Shown here: piece by piece, positions 8,239-17,500 of the stretch
Numbering within the stretch: position 1 is the first letter of the stretch
Layout of the letters: each line of letters opens with the position of its first letter
NCBI RefSeq assembly: GCF_900105345.1
Contig: NZ_FNSN01000004.1
Coordinates: 124,001 to 188,000, forward strand
Direction of reading: 5' to 3'
Origin: Arthrobacter woluwensis
GTDB taxonomy: Bacteria > Actinomycetota > Actinomycetes > Actinomycetales > Micrococcaceae
Length of the DNA: 64,000 bases
Notes under the pieces: generated by a model
What the model was told of the DNA's origin: nothing
Database searches by the model: none
The model's input: the letters and a program-made list of their open reading frames with translations, nothing else
Position numbers and translations under genes: made by a program

Positions 8239-9606
8239 CTACTCGAACGTGAGCTTCGGGGGCGCCTGCCGGAATCCCTTCGTGCGGACGGCCAGGAAGA
8301 TCACGCCCACCACCATCCAGCACACGCCCACCGTGAAGGACGTCGGCGCGAGGGAGGTCCAGAGCCAGATGGTCAGGGCGAATCCGATGAGCGGCAGGAC
8401 CAGGTGGATCAGCAGATCCCTCGGGGTGCGGCCCTTGCGGTCCCAGATGAAGTACTTCACCACGGACAGGTTGACCATCGAGAAGGCGAACAGCGCGCCG
8501 AAACTGATCATGGTCGCGGCGATCTCCAGCGAGAGGACCAGGGAGAGCAGCGACACCACGGACACCGAGACGGCCGCGAGCACGGGCGTCCCGAAGCGCG
8601 GGTGCAGCTTGCCGAAGGCGCGGGGCAGGAGCCCGTCGCGGCCCATGGCGTAGATGATGCGGCTGACGCTCACCTGGCTGGTCATGGCCGAGCCGATGCA
8701 GCCCGCCACGAACACCGCGATGAAGATCGCGCTCAGCACGGGGCCGCCGACCTTCTCGATCAGCTCGATGCCCGCGGTGTCCAGGGAGCCGAAGGCGTGC
8801 CAGTCGGGGAAGACGAGGCCGCCGGCCCAGGCGACGGCGATGAAGATGACCCCGCCCAGCACCGTGGTGATGACGATGGCGCGCGGGATGTTCCGCTGCG
8901 CGTCCCGGGCGTCCTCGGAGAGGGTGGAGACGGCGTCGAACCCGAGGAAGGACAGGGCCAGCACGGCCGCGCCGGCGAAGATCGGGCCCACCCCGCCGGA
9001 ACCGGTCTCGAACGGGGCGAGCACCGAGGGCGCGGGATTGCCGGAGAGGTACGAGACGGCCAGGGCGATGAACACCACGATGATCGCCACGGCCATCGCC
9101 ACGATCACGCCGCTGAACTTGCCCACGAACTTCACGCCCAGCGCGATGAACGCCAGCACGACCACCACGCTCACCAGCGAGAACACCCAGCCCGGCACGG
9201 CGGGGAACGCCGAGTTCAGGTAGAGACCCACGAGCAGGAAATTGATCATCGGCAGGAACAGATAGTCCAGCATGAGCGTCCAGCCGGTCACGAAGCCGAG
9301 ATGGCCGCCGAACGTCTGGGTCGTGTAGGAGTAGGCGCTGCCCGCGGCCGGGATGACCCCGGAGATGCGGGCGTAGCTGAGGGCGGTGAAGAACATGGTC
9401 GCGAGGGCGACCACGTAGGCGGCGGCCAGGTGGCCGTCGGTGATCTGGGTGACGGTTCCGAAGGTCGTGAACACGGTCACGGGGGCCATGTAGCTCAGGC
9501 CGAACATGACCAGCGCGGCCAGGCCGAGGACGCGGCGGAGCTGACGGGGACGGTCGCCGGGAACCAGGCCGGCCTGTGCCGGGGGTTCGAGTGGGGTGGA
9601 TGCCAT
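8239..9606 (-). CDS. APC-family amino acid permease (second copy)
   Basis: 455 residues from ATG 9606; a GTG at 9633 adds nine residues with no SD. There are about 12 transmembrane helices. APC motifs include GLAALVMFGLSYMAPVTVF, the Pro/Gly-rich segment ISGVIPAAGSAYSY and SFLGFDAVSTLSEDARDAQR. It is distinct in sequence from the 4801 permease. It follows the amidohydrolase gene at a 50-nt gap on the same strand, so both are probably under the divergent promoter at 11313-11395. Confidence 0.9.
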   Translation of the reverse strand: MASTPLEPPAQAGLVPGDRPRQLRRVLGLAALVMFGLSYMAPVTVFTTFGTVTQITDGHLAAAYVVALATMFFTALSYARISGVIPAAGSAYSYTTQTFGGHLGFVTGWTLMLDYLFLPMINFLLVGLYLNSAFPAVPGWVFSLVSVVVVLAFIALGVKFVGKFSGVIVAMAVAIIVVFIALAVSYLSGNPAPSVLAPFETGSGGVGPIFAGAAVLALSFLGFDAVSTLSEDARDAQRNIPRAIVITTVLGGVIFIAVAWAGGLVFPDWHAFGSLDTAGIELIEKVGGPVLSAIFIAVFVAGCIGSAMTSQVSVSRIIYAMGRDGLLPRAFGKLHPRFGTPVLAAVSVSVVSLLSLVLSLEIAATMISFGALFAFSMVNLSVVKYFIWDRKGRTPRDLLIHLVLPLIGFALTIWLWTSLAPTSFTVGVCWMVVGVIFLAVRTKGFRQAPPKLTFE

Positions 9607-9656
9607 GGGGAGGTCTTTCTGTCGGGGAGGCACGCGGGGTCTGCTCGGCGTGCGGC

Positions 9657-11312
9657 TCAGTGCGCGGCGGGGAGCAGCGCGGTGTGGGTGCGGCGTCCGG
9701 CCAGCCAGGTGCCTTTCACCTGGATGTCCTGGATCTCTTCCTGGGCCACGTCCCGGGGGTCGTGGGAGAGCAGCACCAGGTCGGCGCTCAGGCCGGGGCG
9801 CAGCGAGCCCCAGCGGTCTTCGGCGAACGCCTGATGGGCGACGCCCGAGGTGTACGCGGCGAGGGCGGCGTCGACGTCGACGCGTTCGGTGGGCAGCCAG
9901 CCGCCCGCGGGCAGGTGGTCGGGGGTCTGGCGGGTGACCGCCGTCGCGAGTCCGGGCACCGGTTCGTGGCAGGTGACGGGCCAGTCGCTGCCGAAGGACA
10001 CCGCGACGCCCCGCTCCACGAGGCTGCCGATGGGGTACTGGCGTTCGGAGCGCGGGCTGCCGAGACGCGGGATGGTGAGGAGGTTCATGACGTCGTCCTC
10101 ACGGGCCCAGAGCGGCTCGAAGTTGGCCACGACGCCCAGTTCCGCGAAGCGCGGGACGTCCTCGGGGTCGATGACCTGCAGATGAGCCAGCACGGGACGG
10201 CGGTCGCGGGGGCCGTTGCGCCGCGCCGTCTCCTCGATGCCGTCCAGCGCCATGCGGATGGCGCCGTCACCGATCGCGTGGATGTGGGCCTGGAAGCCGA
10301 GACGGTCGACGGCGGCGAGCGCGTCGTTCAGTTCGTCCTGGCTCCAGTTGGGGAGGCCCGTGTCCTCCGGGGAGTCCGCGTAGGGGCTCAGCATGCAGGC
10401 GGTGTGGCTTTCGATGATCCCGTCGGCGAAGAACTTGATGGTCTGCGCGGTCAGCAGATCGGATCCGACCGCTTGGACGGCCTCGCGTGCCGCGACGAAG
10501 GTGTCCAGGTTCTCCCGCCACCGGCCGGGCTCGGCCAGGAACGCGAGATTGAGGCGGGTGTTGAGCCGGCCCTGCCGCGCGGTCTCGAGGTAGACGTCCA
10601 GGTGTTCGAGGGCGGCCCAGGCGTCCTGCACCCAGGTGATCCCGGAGGCGGCGAGCGTCCACGTGGCGCTTTCCAGGGCGGAAACACGCCGGCTCAGCGA
10701 GTATCCCGGAGCGACCCGCTCCACGAGTTCCAGCGCGCCGTACTCCTGCAGGGTTCCGAGAGGGCTGCCGTCCTCGCGCCGGACGATCCGGCCACGGTCC
10801 GGGTCCGGGGTTCCGGCGTCGATCCCGGCCGCACGCAGCGCCGCCGAGTTGACCCACAGCGTGTGGTAGTCCCAGGCCTTGAGCACCACGGGCCGGTCCG
10901 GCACCGCTTCGTCGAGCCAGGCGGCGTCGAAGAGTCCGGCCGGGGCGAGCGTGGCGTCGTAGCTCGCGCCGATGATCCATTCCTGGTCCGGATTCTCCTC
11001 CGCGTATGCGGCGACGGCGGCCACGATCTCGTCGACGGACCCGCACGAACGGATCTGGGGGCCGAGGTCCTCCATCCCGCCGAAGAGCGGATGCGCGTGG
11101 CCGTCCGCGAAGGCGGGACCCAGGAAGGCGCCGTCCAGGTCCACGACGTGGTCCGCCTCGCCGAGCAGCGCTTCGGCGTCCGGGCCGACGGCCGCGATGA
11201 CGCCGTCGCGGACCGCGAGGGCGGTGGCGTCGCCCTGTGCTGCGCCATCGCCCTGTCCGGGGCTGCGGGGATCGGCCGCGACCACGCCGCCGTGGAAGAC
11301 TGTCAGGACCAT
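9657..11312 (-). CDS. amidohydrolase family protein (YtcJ-like, amidohydrolase 3)
   Basis: 551 residues from ATG 11312 (tggag SD). Metal-ligand motifs of the superfamily are present: FADGHAHPLFGG (HxH), HIHAIGDGAIRMALDG and FGSDWPVTCHEP, with DLVLLSHDP near the C-terminus closing the N/C beta-sandwich. YtcJ-type enzymes hydrolyse N-substituted amides or formamides; the substrate here is not determinable. It is linked to an APC permease downstream and a TetR regulator divergently upstream, which indicates an inducible uptake and hydrolysis unit. Confidence 0.88.
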   Translation of the reverse strand: MVLTVFHGGVVAADPRSPGQGDGAAQGDATALAVRDGVIAAVGPDAEALLGEADHVVDLDGAFLGPAFADGHAHPLFGGMEDLGPQIRSCGSVDEIVAAVAAYAEENPDQEWIIGASYDATLAPAGLFDAAWLDEAVPDRPVVLKAWDYHTLWVNSAALRAAGIDAGTPDPDRGRIVRREDGSPLGTLQEYGALELVERVAPGYSLSRRVSALESATWTLAASGITWVQDAWAALEHLDVYLETARQGRLNTRLNLAFLAEPGRWRENLDTFVAAREAVQAVGSDLLTAQTIKFFADGIIESHTACMLSPYADSPEDTGLPNWSQDELNDALAAVDRLGFQAHIHAIGDGAIRMALDGIEETARRNGPRDRRPVLAHLQVIDPEDVPRFAELGVVANFEPLWAREDDVMNLLTIPRLGSPRSERQYPIGSLVERGVAVSFGSDWPVTCHEPVPGLATAVTRQTPDHLPAGGWLPTERVDVDAALAAYTSGVAHQAFAEDRWGSLRPGLSADLVLLSHDPRDVAQEEIQDIQVKGTWLAGRRTHTALLPAAH

Positions 11313-11324
11313 TCGAACTCCAAA

Positions 11325-11368
11325 TATTTAATGGGATTAAATAATTGTGGATCACAGTAGTCTGTGAT
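11325..11368. promoter_or_regulatory. two palindromic operator candidates between amidohydrolase and TetR genes
   Basis: TATTTAAT-GGG-ATTAAATA (11325-11343) and ATCACAG-TAGT-CTGTGAT (11351-11368) are both perfect inverted repeats in an AT-rich 83-nt divergent intergenic region. TetR regulators usually bind such dyads next to their own gene. Two unlike dyads may mean one site is for a second regulator, or that one overlaps the promoter core. Confidence 0.7.
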
Positions 11369-11395
11369 GTACGCAACACGCAAGAGGGGACAGTC

Positions 11396-12109
11396 ATGAT
11401 GTCAACCGCGCCACGACGGGCGGGACGGCCGAAGAGAAGCGTGCTGGACCGGGACCTGATCGTCCGGACCGCCTTTGACGTGCTCCGACGCACCGGCCCC
11501 GAGGACTTCACCATGGCCGCGCTGGCCGGCGAACTCGGCGTGAAGACCCCTGCGCTGTATCACCATGTGGGCAACAAGACCGAGGTCCTGAGCTCCATGC
11601 GCGAACTCATCACGTCCGGGATCGACCACTCCGGCTTCGGAACCCTCCCCTGGCTCGATGCCACACGGCGCTGGGCCCGCTCCTACCGCACCGCCTTCGC
11701 CGCCCACCCGCACGCGATCGCCCTCCTGGCCACGACGCCCGTCACCGGCGCCAACCCCACGCTGAGCATGTACGAGGCCGTCACCCAGGGCTTCCTCGAC
11801 GAAGGCTGGCCCGAGGAACTCGTGGTCAGCGCCATCGTGTCCCTGGAGAGCTTCATCCTCGGCTCGGCCCTCGACGCCGTGGCGCCCGCCGACATCTTCG
11901 ACACCGGCGACTTCGCCGAACAGGTGCCCGTCTTCACGCAGGCCCTGGCCGTCCGGGAGCGCTTCCTCGGCCGGGAGGACGACGCCTCCTACGCGACCGC
12001 CGTGGCCGACCAGGCGTTCGATCTCGGTCTGGACGCCTTCCTCGCCGGCCTCTCGGCCTCGCTCGAACGGCTCCGCAACAGGCCCGGGGACGCGACCACC
12101 GCCCGGTAG
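11396..12109 (+). CDS. TetR-family transcriptional regulator
   Basis: 237 residues from ATG 11396 (gagggga SD). An N-terminal arm rich in Arg (RRAGRPKRS) precedes the helix-turn-helix (FTMAALAGELGVKTPALYHHVGNK, about residues 40-65). The C-terminal domain resembles the tetracycline-repressor C-terminal family. It is divergent from the amidohydrolase-permease pair and next to two palindromes, so it is probably their autoregulated repressor. Confidence 0.9.
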   Translation: MMSTAPRRAGRPKRSVLDRDLIVRTAFDVLRRTGPEDFTMAALAGELGVKTPALYHHVGNKTEVLSSMRELITSGIDHSGFGTLPWLDATRRWARSYRTAFAAHPHAIALLATTPVTGANPTLSMYEAVTQGFLDEGWPEELVVSAIVSLESFILGSALDAVAPADIFDTGDFAEQVPVFTQALAVRERFLGREDDASYATAVADQAFDLGLDAFLAGLSASLERLRNRPGDATTAR

Positions 12110-12199
12110 AATGGCCCGGATGGCACTCGCCATCCACCCCGATCTCCGCGTCCCGGGCCGTGCCCGGTGAAGCGAATCCTGCCCGCAGAAGGAGGAGCC

Positions 12200-12892
12200 G
12201 TGCCCTCATCGCATCGTCTCCTCCGGCGTGCCGAGCGGGGCGTGGCGCCGGCCGCCGCGGCACGGACCCGACGCCCCGCGCCGTTCCACCTGCTGCGGAC
12301 CGGACTCCTGAGCACCGGGATCCTGACCCTCGCGGCAGGCGCCCACACGCTGGCCGGCGGCGCGCTCCCCGCGCCGGCGATCCTCGCCGCCCTGCTCGCG
12401 CTGACCCTTCTGGCCTCGGTCCTGGCGACCAAGATCCGCCTCGGACTCCCGGCCATGACCGCCGTGCTCGGCGCCGGCCAGGTGCTGCTCCACGAAGCGT
12501 TCACGGCACTGGCCGACACGGGCACGCCCCAGACCGCCCTGCCTGCGGTCCACCAGCACGACGACGGCGCCGCCCTGGCCGGCGCGCTGCAGCACCTCTC
12601 CCCGACTCTCGGACACTCCGCGGGGCACGGCTCCCTGACGCACGACCCGGGGATGCTCCTGGCCCATGTCGTGGCCACCCTGCTGACGGCACTCCTGCTG
12701 GCCCGGGGAGAGGCCGCCCTCTGGGCCCTGGCCGCGTGGCTGCGCCCTCTCTTCCGGGCCACGAAGACCCCGGTCCTCCCGGTCGCCGGGCGGGCACTCC
12801 GGGCTCCGTTCGCACCCGAGCCGCCGCGGCTTCCGTGGCGGACCCTCCGCCGTGACAGGCTCCGCGGGCCGCCGCGCGTCGTCGTCCTCTGA
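12200..12892 (+). CDS. polytopic membrane protein, paralogue of the copper-module protein
   Basis: 230 residues from GTG 12200, chosen because aaggaggagcc is ideally placed; an upstream GTG at 12167 lacks an SD. Four or five helices are seen, with a His-rich loop (VHQHDDG, LGHSAGHGSLTHD) where the 3834-4544 paralogue has Met/His. Conserved features shared with that protein are H-x-LAGGA-x-PA, GQVLLHEAF, AHVVA and the C-terminal RGPP. It precedes the YcnI-like gene by 84 nt, so it is again tied to copper handling (inference). Confidence 0.75.
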   Translation: MPSSHRLLRRAERGVAPAAAARTRRPAPFHLLRTGLLSTGILTLAAGAHTLAGGALPAPAILAALLALTLLASVLATKIRLGLPAMTAVLGAGQVLLHEAFTALADTGTPQTALPAVHQHDDGAALAGALQHLSPTLGHSAGHGSLTHDPGMLLAHVVATLLTALLLARGEAALWALAAWLRPLFRATKTPVLPVAGRALRAPFAPEPPRLPWRTLRRDRLRGPPRVVVL

Positions 12893-12910
12893 CGACCGCC
12901 AGCATGCCCT

Positions 12911-12930
12911 TACCGGTATATACGCCGGAG
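12911..12930. promoter_or_regulatory. overlapping short palindromes before ycnI-like gene
   Basis: TACCGGTA (12911-12918) and GTATATAC (12916-12923) overlap in the 83-nt gap ahead of the YcnI-like gene, within the near-dyad CCGGTATATACGCCGG. It could be an operator for a copper-responsive repressor, but the match to any known site is not established. Confidence 0.25.
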
Positions 12931-12975
12931 AACACATTTTTTGGCGCGCCCTCGCGCGCGCCGCGAAAGGCCACC

Positions 12976-13689
12976 ATGTCACGCATCCTGAAGTCCACCC
13001 TGTCCGCAGCCGGCGCCGCCGCTCTCCTCGTGGGAAGCGCCGCGGCCGCGAGCGCCCACGTCGGCGTCACGCCGGACAAGACCGGAGCCGGCTCCTACGC
13101 CCTCCTGACCTTCGGCATCCCCCACGGCTGCGACGCCCAGCCCACCACGAAGGTCACGATCAGCCTTCCGAAGGAACTCGACGACGCCACTCCCACGGTG
13201 AACCCGAACTGGACCATCCAGAAGGTCACCGAGAAGCTCCCCGAGCCCAAGAAGCTCGAGACCGGCAACTCGATCACCACCCGCACCAAGGCGATCGTCT
13301 ACACGGCCAAGACCCCGCTCGATCCGCACCAGCGCGACGCCCTGGTCCTGTCCGTGAAGGTGCCCAGCACCCCGGACACCACGCTCTACTTCCCCACCCT
13401 GCAGGAGTGCAGCACGGGCTCGACCGACTGGAGCCAGATCCCGGCCGCCGGCCAGGACGAGGAGTCCCTCAAGTCCCCCGCCCCGTCCTTCAAGGTCACG
13501 GCCGCTTCCGCGGGCGGTGAGCATGGCGGCCACGGCGCCGCGACCCCCGAGGCAGCCGCGCCGGCCTCCTCCACGAGCGACGACGGCGCCTCCGCCGCCC
13601 GCTCCTGGGTGGGCCTGGGTGCCGGCGTCGCGGGCCTCGTGCTGGGTGGGGTGGCGCTCGTCCGCACCCGCCGCGCCGCCGCGAAGTAG
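12976..13689 (+). CDS. ycnI: YcnI-like (DUF1775) copper-binding membrane-anchored protein
   Basis: 237 residues from ATG 12976 (gaaagg SD). The signal peptide ends ASA, which leaves His as the mature N-terminus (HVGVTPDK). A free N-terminal His is the defining copper ligand of the DUF1775/YcnI monohistidine brace. GIPHGCDAQPTTKV and W/D positions (NWTI, TDWSQIP) follow. The C-terminus has a GGEHGGHG His cluster, a Pro/Ala linker, one transmembrane helix and RTRRAAAK. The family typically lies beside CopC and PCu(A)C genes; here those are 9 kb away, beyond the catabolic block. Confidence 0.9.
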   Translation: MSRILKSTLSAAGAAALLVGSAAAASAHVGVTPDKTGAGSYALLTFGIPHGCDAQPTTKVTISLPKELDDATPTVNPNWTIQKVTEKLPEPKKLETGNSITTRTKAIVYTAKTPLDPHQRDALVLSVKVPSTPDTTLYFPTLQECSTGSTDWSQIPAAGQDEESLKSPAPSFKVTAASAGGEHGGHGAATPEAAAPASSTSDDGASAARSWVGLGAGVAGLVLGGVALVRTRRAAAK

Positions 13690-13711
13690 ACGCCGCCGGA
13701 AGGGTTTCTGA

Positions 13712-13783
13712 GGCCTCGCCGGCCCGGGAGCCGGTCCACCGCATCAGCCGGTGGGTCCGCCCCGGGCCGGTCGTGGCCTTTTT
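13712..13783 (+). terminator. Rho-independent terminator after ycnI
   Basis: A GC-rich stem pairs ggcctcgccggcccggg (from 13712) with cccgggccggtcgtggcc, with an inner ccggtccacc/ggtgggtccg pairing, and is followed by TTTTT (13779-13783). Confidence 0.85.
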
Positions 13784-13822
13784 GTTCCCCAGCTCAGGCG
13801 TCACAGGACTAGGGTGGGTTCC

Positions 13823-14482
13823 ATGAGCACTCCGAGGAAGTTCCTGACGTCACGAACCCTCCCTCTCGGGGCCGCAGCGACGGTCCTCGTACTGGGGATG
13901 GCCGCCTGCAGCACTCCGGGAAGCGGCAGCAGCCCCTCCCCGTCCAGCGACTCGCCGTCGCCCACCGTGACGACGCCTGAACCGAGCGCCACCACGCCGT
14001 CGAGCTCCCCGTCGGCCACGGCCACTCCGCCGCCCACGACCACCACCCCGCCCGTCGCGGCGCCCAAGCCCTGCACGGCCGATTCGCTCGCCGCGTCCCT
14101 GAACACGGCAGGCGGTGGTGCGGCGGGCAGCGTCTACGGCACTCTGACGCTGAAGAACACGGGCGGCGTCACGTGCACCGTGACCGGATTCCCCAAGGTC
14201 GAGCTGGTGCCGGGCACGGCCGCTCCCGCCATCGGCGCGCCCGCCGAGCAGGACGCGTCCGTGCCGGCGACCACCGTCACCCTCGCCCCCGGCCAGGCCG
14301 CGGGCGCTCAGCTGCGGTACAGCCAGGCCGGTCTGCACCCTGACTGCGTGCACGTGGCGGCGCACCAGTACCGCGTTTACGCTCCGGGTTCGAGCGATCC
14401 GCTGTTCATCCCGGTCACGGTGGACGGCTGCTCCAATGCGGCGGTGAAGCTCCTCACCGTCCAGGCGCTCAAGGCCGCCTGA
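13823..14482 (+). CDS. DUF4232 lipoprotein
   Basis: 219 residues from ATG 13823. The signal peptide ends in a lipobox LGMAAC. A long Ser/Thr/Pro spacer (about 30-85) lifts the domain off the membrane. The C-terminal DUF4232 domain (about 90-215) has CTADSLAAS, YGTLTLKNTGGVTCTVTGFP, APGQAAGAQLRYSQ and a late Cys (DGCSN), the usual four-Cys arrangement. Function of the family is unknown; it is common in actinobacterial surface lipoproteins. It stands alone between two terminators. Confidence 0.88.
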   Translation: MSTPRKFLTSRTLPLGAAATVLVLGMAACSTPGSGSSPSPSSDSPSPTVTTPEPSATTPSSSPSATATPPPTTTTPPVAAPKPCTADSLAASLNTAGGGAAGSVYGTLTLKNTGGVTCTVTGFPKVELVPGTAAPAIGAPAEQDASVPATTVTLAPGQAAGAQLRYSQAGLHPDCVHVAAHQYRVYAPGSSDPLFIPVTVDGCSNAAVKLLTVQALKAA

Positions 14483-14510
14483 ACCTCACCGAGGATTCCC
14501 GCGGCCTCGC

Positions 14511-14542
14511 CTCCCCGGGCCGCCGCCCAGCGGCCCGGGGAG
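14511..14542 (+). terminator. GC-rich hairpin after the DUF4232 gene
   Basis: Perfect 13-bp arms ctccccgggccgc / gcggcccggggag around a 6-nt loop, 28 nt past the stop. No T-tract. Confidence 0.65.
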
Positions 14543-14585
14543 ACGGCGTGCAATTCCTGTCAGTCCCCTACGGCAAGATGGTCCC

Positions 14586-17500
14586 ATGTCAGACGAAGCC
14601 CTGAAGGACGCCGCCGGGAAGACTCCCGCGGAGGTCCTGTCGCGCTTCGGGAAGGCCACGCGCCAGTGGTTCCTGGGGGCGTTCGCCGCGCCGACCCGGG
14701 TGCAAGAGGAGGCGTGGCACGCCATTTCCCAGGGTCACCATGCCCTGGTGGTCGCGCCCACCGGTTCCGGCAAGACCCTCGCGGCGTTCCTGTGGGCCCT
14801 GGACCGGCTGATCCACGGCCCGCTCGCCGGGGACGGGGACACGGCTGTCCCCGTGCCTCCGCCGGAGGACACCTTGGACATCCCGGATCTGCCGGCGCCG
14901 GCGGCCACCACGAAGGCGGCGGGGAAAGCCAAGCCCCGCACCAAAGTCCTCTACATCTCCCCGCTCAAGGCGCTCGGCGTGGATGTGGAACGCAACCTCC
15001 GCGCCCCGCTCATCGGCATCACTCAGACCGCCAAGGGGCTGGGCCTGCCCGCGCCGAACGTGAGTGTGGGCGTCCGCTCCGGTGACACCCCCGCGAACGA
15101 ACGCCGCAAGCTGCTGAGCCATCCGCCGGACATCCTCATCACCACGCCCGAATCCCTCTTCCTCATGCTCACCTCCAGCGCGCGGGAGACGCTCACGGGC
15201 GTGGACACGGTCATCCTGGACGAGGTCCACGCGGTGGCCGGCACCAAGCGCGGGGCCCATCTGGCGGTGTCGCTCGAACGGCTCGACGCCCTGCTGGACC
15301 GGCCCGCCCAGCGGATCGGCCTGTCCGCCACCGTGGAGCCCCGGGACCTCGTGGCGCGCTTCCTCGGTGGGGAGTCCCCCGTCTCCGTCGTGGCCCCTCC
15401 GGCGTCGAAAACGTGGGAACTGACGGTAAGCGTGCCGGTGGAGGACATGTCGGACCTCCCGACGGCGGCCTCCGCCCACGACCTCGGGCCGGCGTCGGGG
15501 CTCCAGCCGCAGGCTTCGATCTGGCCTCATGTCGAGGAGAAGATCGTGGACCACGTGCTGGCCCGCCGGTCCACGATCGTCTTCGCGAACTCCCGGCGCC
15601 TCGCCGAACGGCTCACCGCACGGCTCAATGAGATCTATGCGGAGCGCCAGGTCGAAAGCGCCTGGGTGGACGGCGCCGACGAGGACGGGCTCGACGGCGG
15701 GCTGGCTGACGACGGCCTGCGCGACGCCGACCTCCCCCGCCCGGCGACGGAAGCCGTGGCGGCCGCCGTCGAACGTCTGCGGGACGGCGAGAAACCACGA
15801 AACGGCGCCCCGGCGTCGACCGCGACCCCGGCCCACATGATGGCCCAGGCCGGACAGACCACCGGGGCCGAACCGATCCTGGCCCGCGCGCACCACGGCT
15901 CCGTGTCGAAGGAACAGCGGGCGCAGATCGAGGACGATCTGAAGTCCGGACGTCTGCGCTGCGTCGTGGCCACGTCCAGCCTGGAACTCGGCATCGACAT
16001 GGGCGCCGTGGACCTGGTGATCCAGGTCGAGTCGCCGCCGTCGGTCGCGAGCGCCCTCCAGCGCGTCGGCCGCGCGGGGCACCAGGTGGGCGAGGTCAGC
16101 CAGGGCGTCCTGTTCCCCAAGCACCGCGCCGATCTGGTGCACACGGCCGTGACCGTGGAACGCATGACGGCCGGAAAGATCGAGCGGCTCAGCATCCCCC
16201 AGAATCCCCTGGACATCCTGGCCCAGCAGACAGTCGCGGCTACGGCGCTGGGGCCGATCGACGTCGAACAGTGGTTCTCCGTCGTCCGCCGCTCCGCGCC
16301 CTTCTCGGCGCTGCCCCGCGGGGCCTTCAACGCGACCCTGGATCTGCTCGCCGGGCGGTACCCGAGCGATGAGTTCTCCGAGCTCAGGCCACGCATCATC
16401 TGGGACCGGAACGCCGGGACCATCGAGGGCCGGCCCGGCGCCCAGCGTCTGGCCGTGGTGTCCGGCGGGACCATCCCGGACCGCGGCCTGTTCGGCGTCT
16501 ATCTGGTGGGCGAAGAGGATTCGAAGTCCAGCAAGCGCGTCGGCGAGCTGGACGAAGAGATGGTCTACGAGTCCCGCGTGGGGGACGTCTTCGCGCTCGG
16601 CGCCACGAGCTGGCGGATCGAGGACATCACCTTTGACCGGGTCCTCGTCACGCCGGCCTTCGGTCAGCCGGGCAAGCTGCCGTTCTGGAAGGGCGACTCC
16701 CTGGGCCGTCCCCTCGAACTGGGACAGGCGCTCGGCGCGTTCATCCGGGAGGTGTCCGGCGCGGACGAATCGGCCGCCGTCGCGCGCTGCGAAGGCATCG
16801 GCCTCGACTCTTACGCCGCAGGCAATCTCGTGGCTTATCTGACCGAGCAGCAGCAGTCCACCACGGTGGTGCCGAACGACCGGGCCCTGCTCGTGGAACG
16901 CTTCCATGACGAACTGGGCGATTGGCGCGTGGTCCTGCACAGCCCGTTCGGCATGCCCGTGCACGCGCCGTGGGCCCTCGCCGTGGGCCGCCGACTGCAG
17001 GAGCGGTACGGGCTGGACGGCTCGGTCATGGCCGCCGACGACGGCATCGTGCTGCGCGTGCCCCTCATGGAGGACGAGCCGCCGGGGGCGGAGCTGTTCC
17101 TCTTCGAACCCGAGGAACTCGAACGGATCGTCACGGAGGAGGTGGGCGGCAGCGCCCTCTTCGCCTCTCGGTTCCGCGAGTGCGCCGCGCGTGCGCTCCT
17201 GCTCCCGCGGCAGACGCCCGGCAAACGGCAGCCCCTCTGGCAGCAGCGCCAGCGTGCCGCGCAATTGCTGGACGTCGCCAAGAAGTACCCGCAGTTCCCC
17301 ATCGTCCTCGAAACCGTGCGGGAGTGCCTCCAGGACGTCTACGACCTGCCGGCCCTCCAGGATGTGGCCGGGCGCATCGAACGCCGCGAGATCCAGATCT
17401 CCGAGACCACCACGTCCCAGCCGTCCCCGTTCGCCCGCAGCCTGCTCTTCGGCTACGTGGCCCAGTTCCTCTACGAGGGCGACTCCCCACTCGCGGAGCG

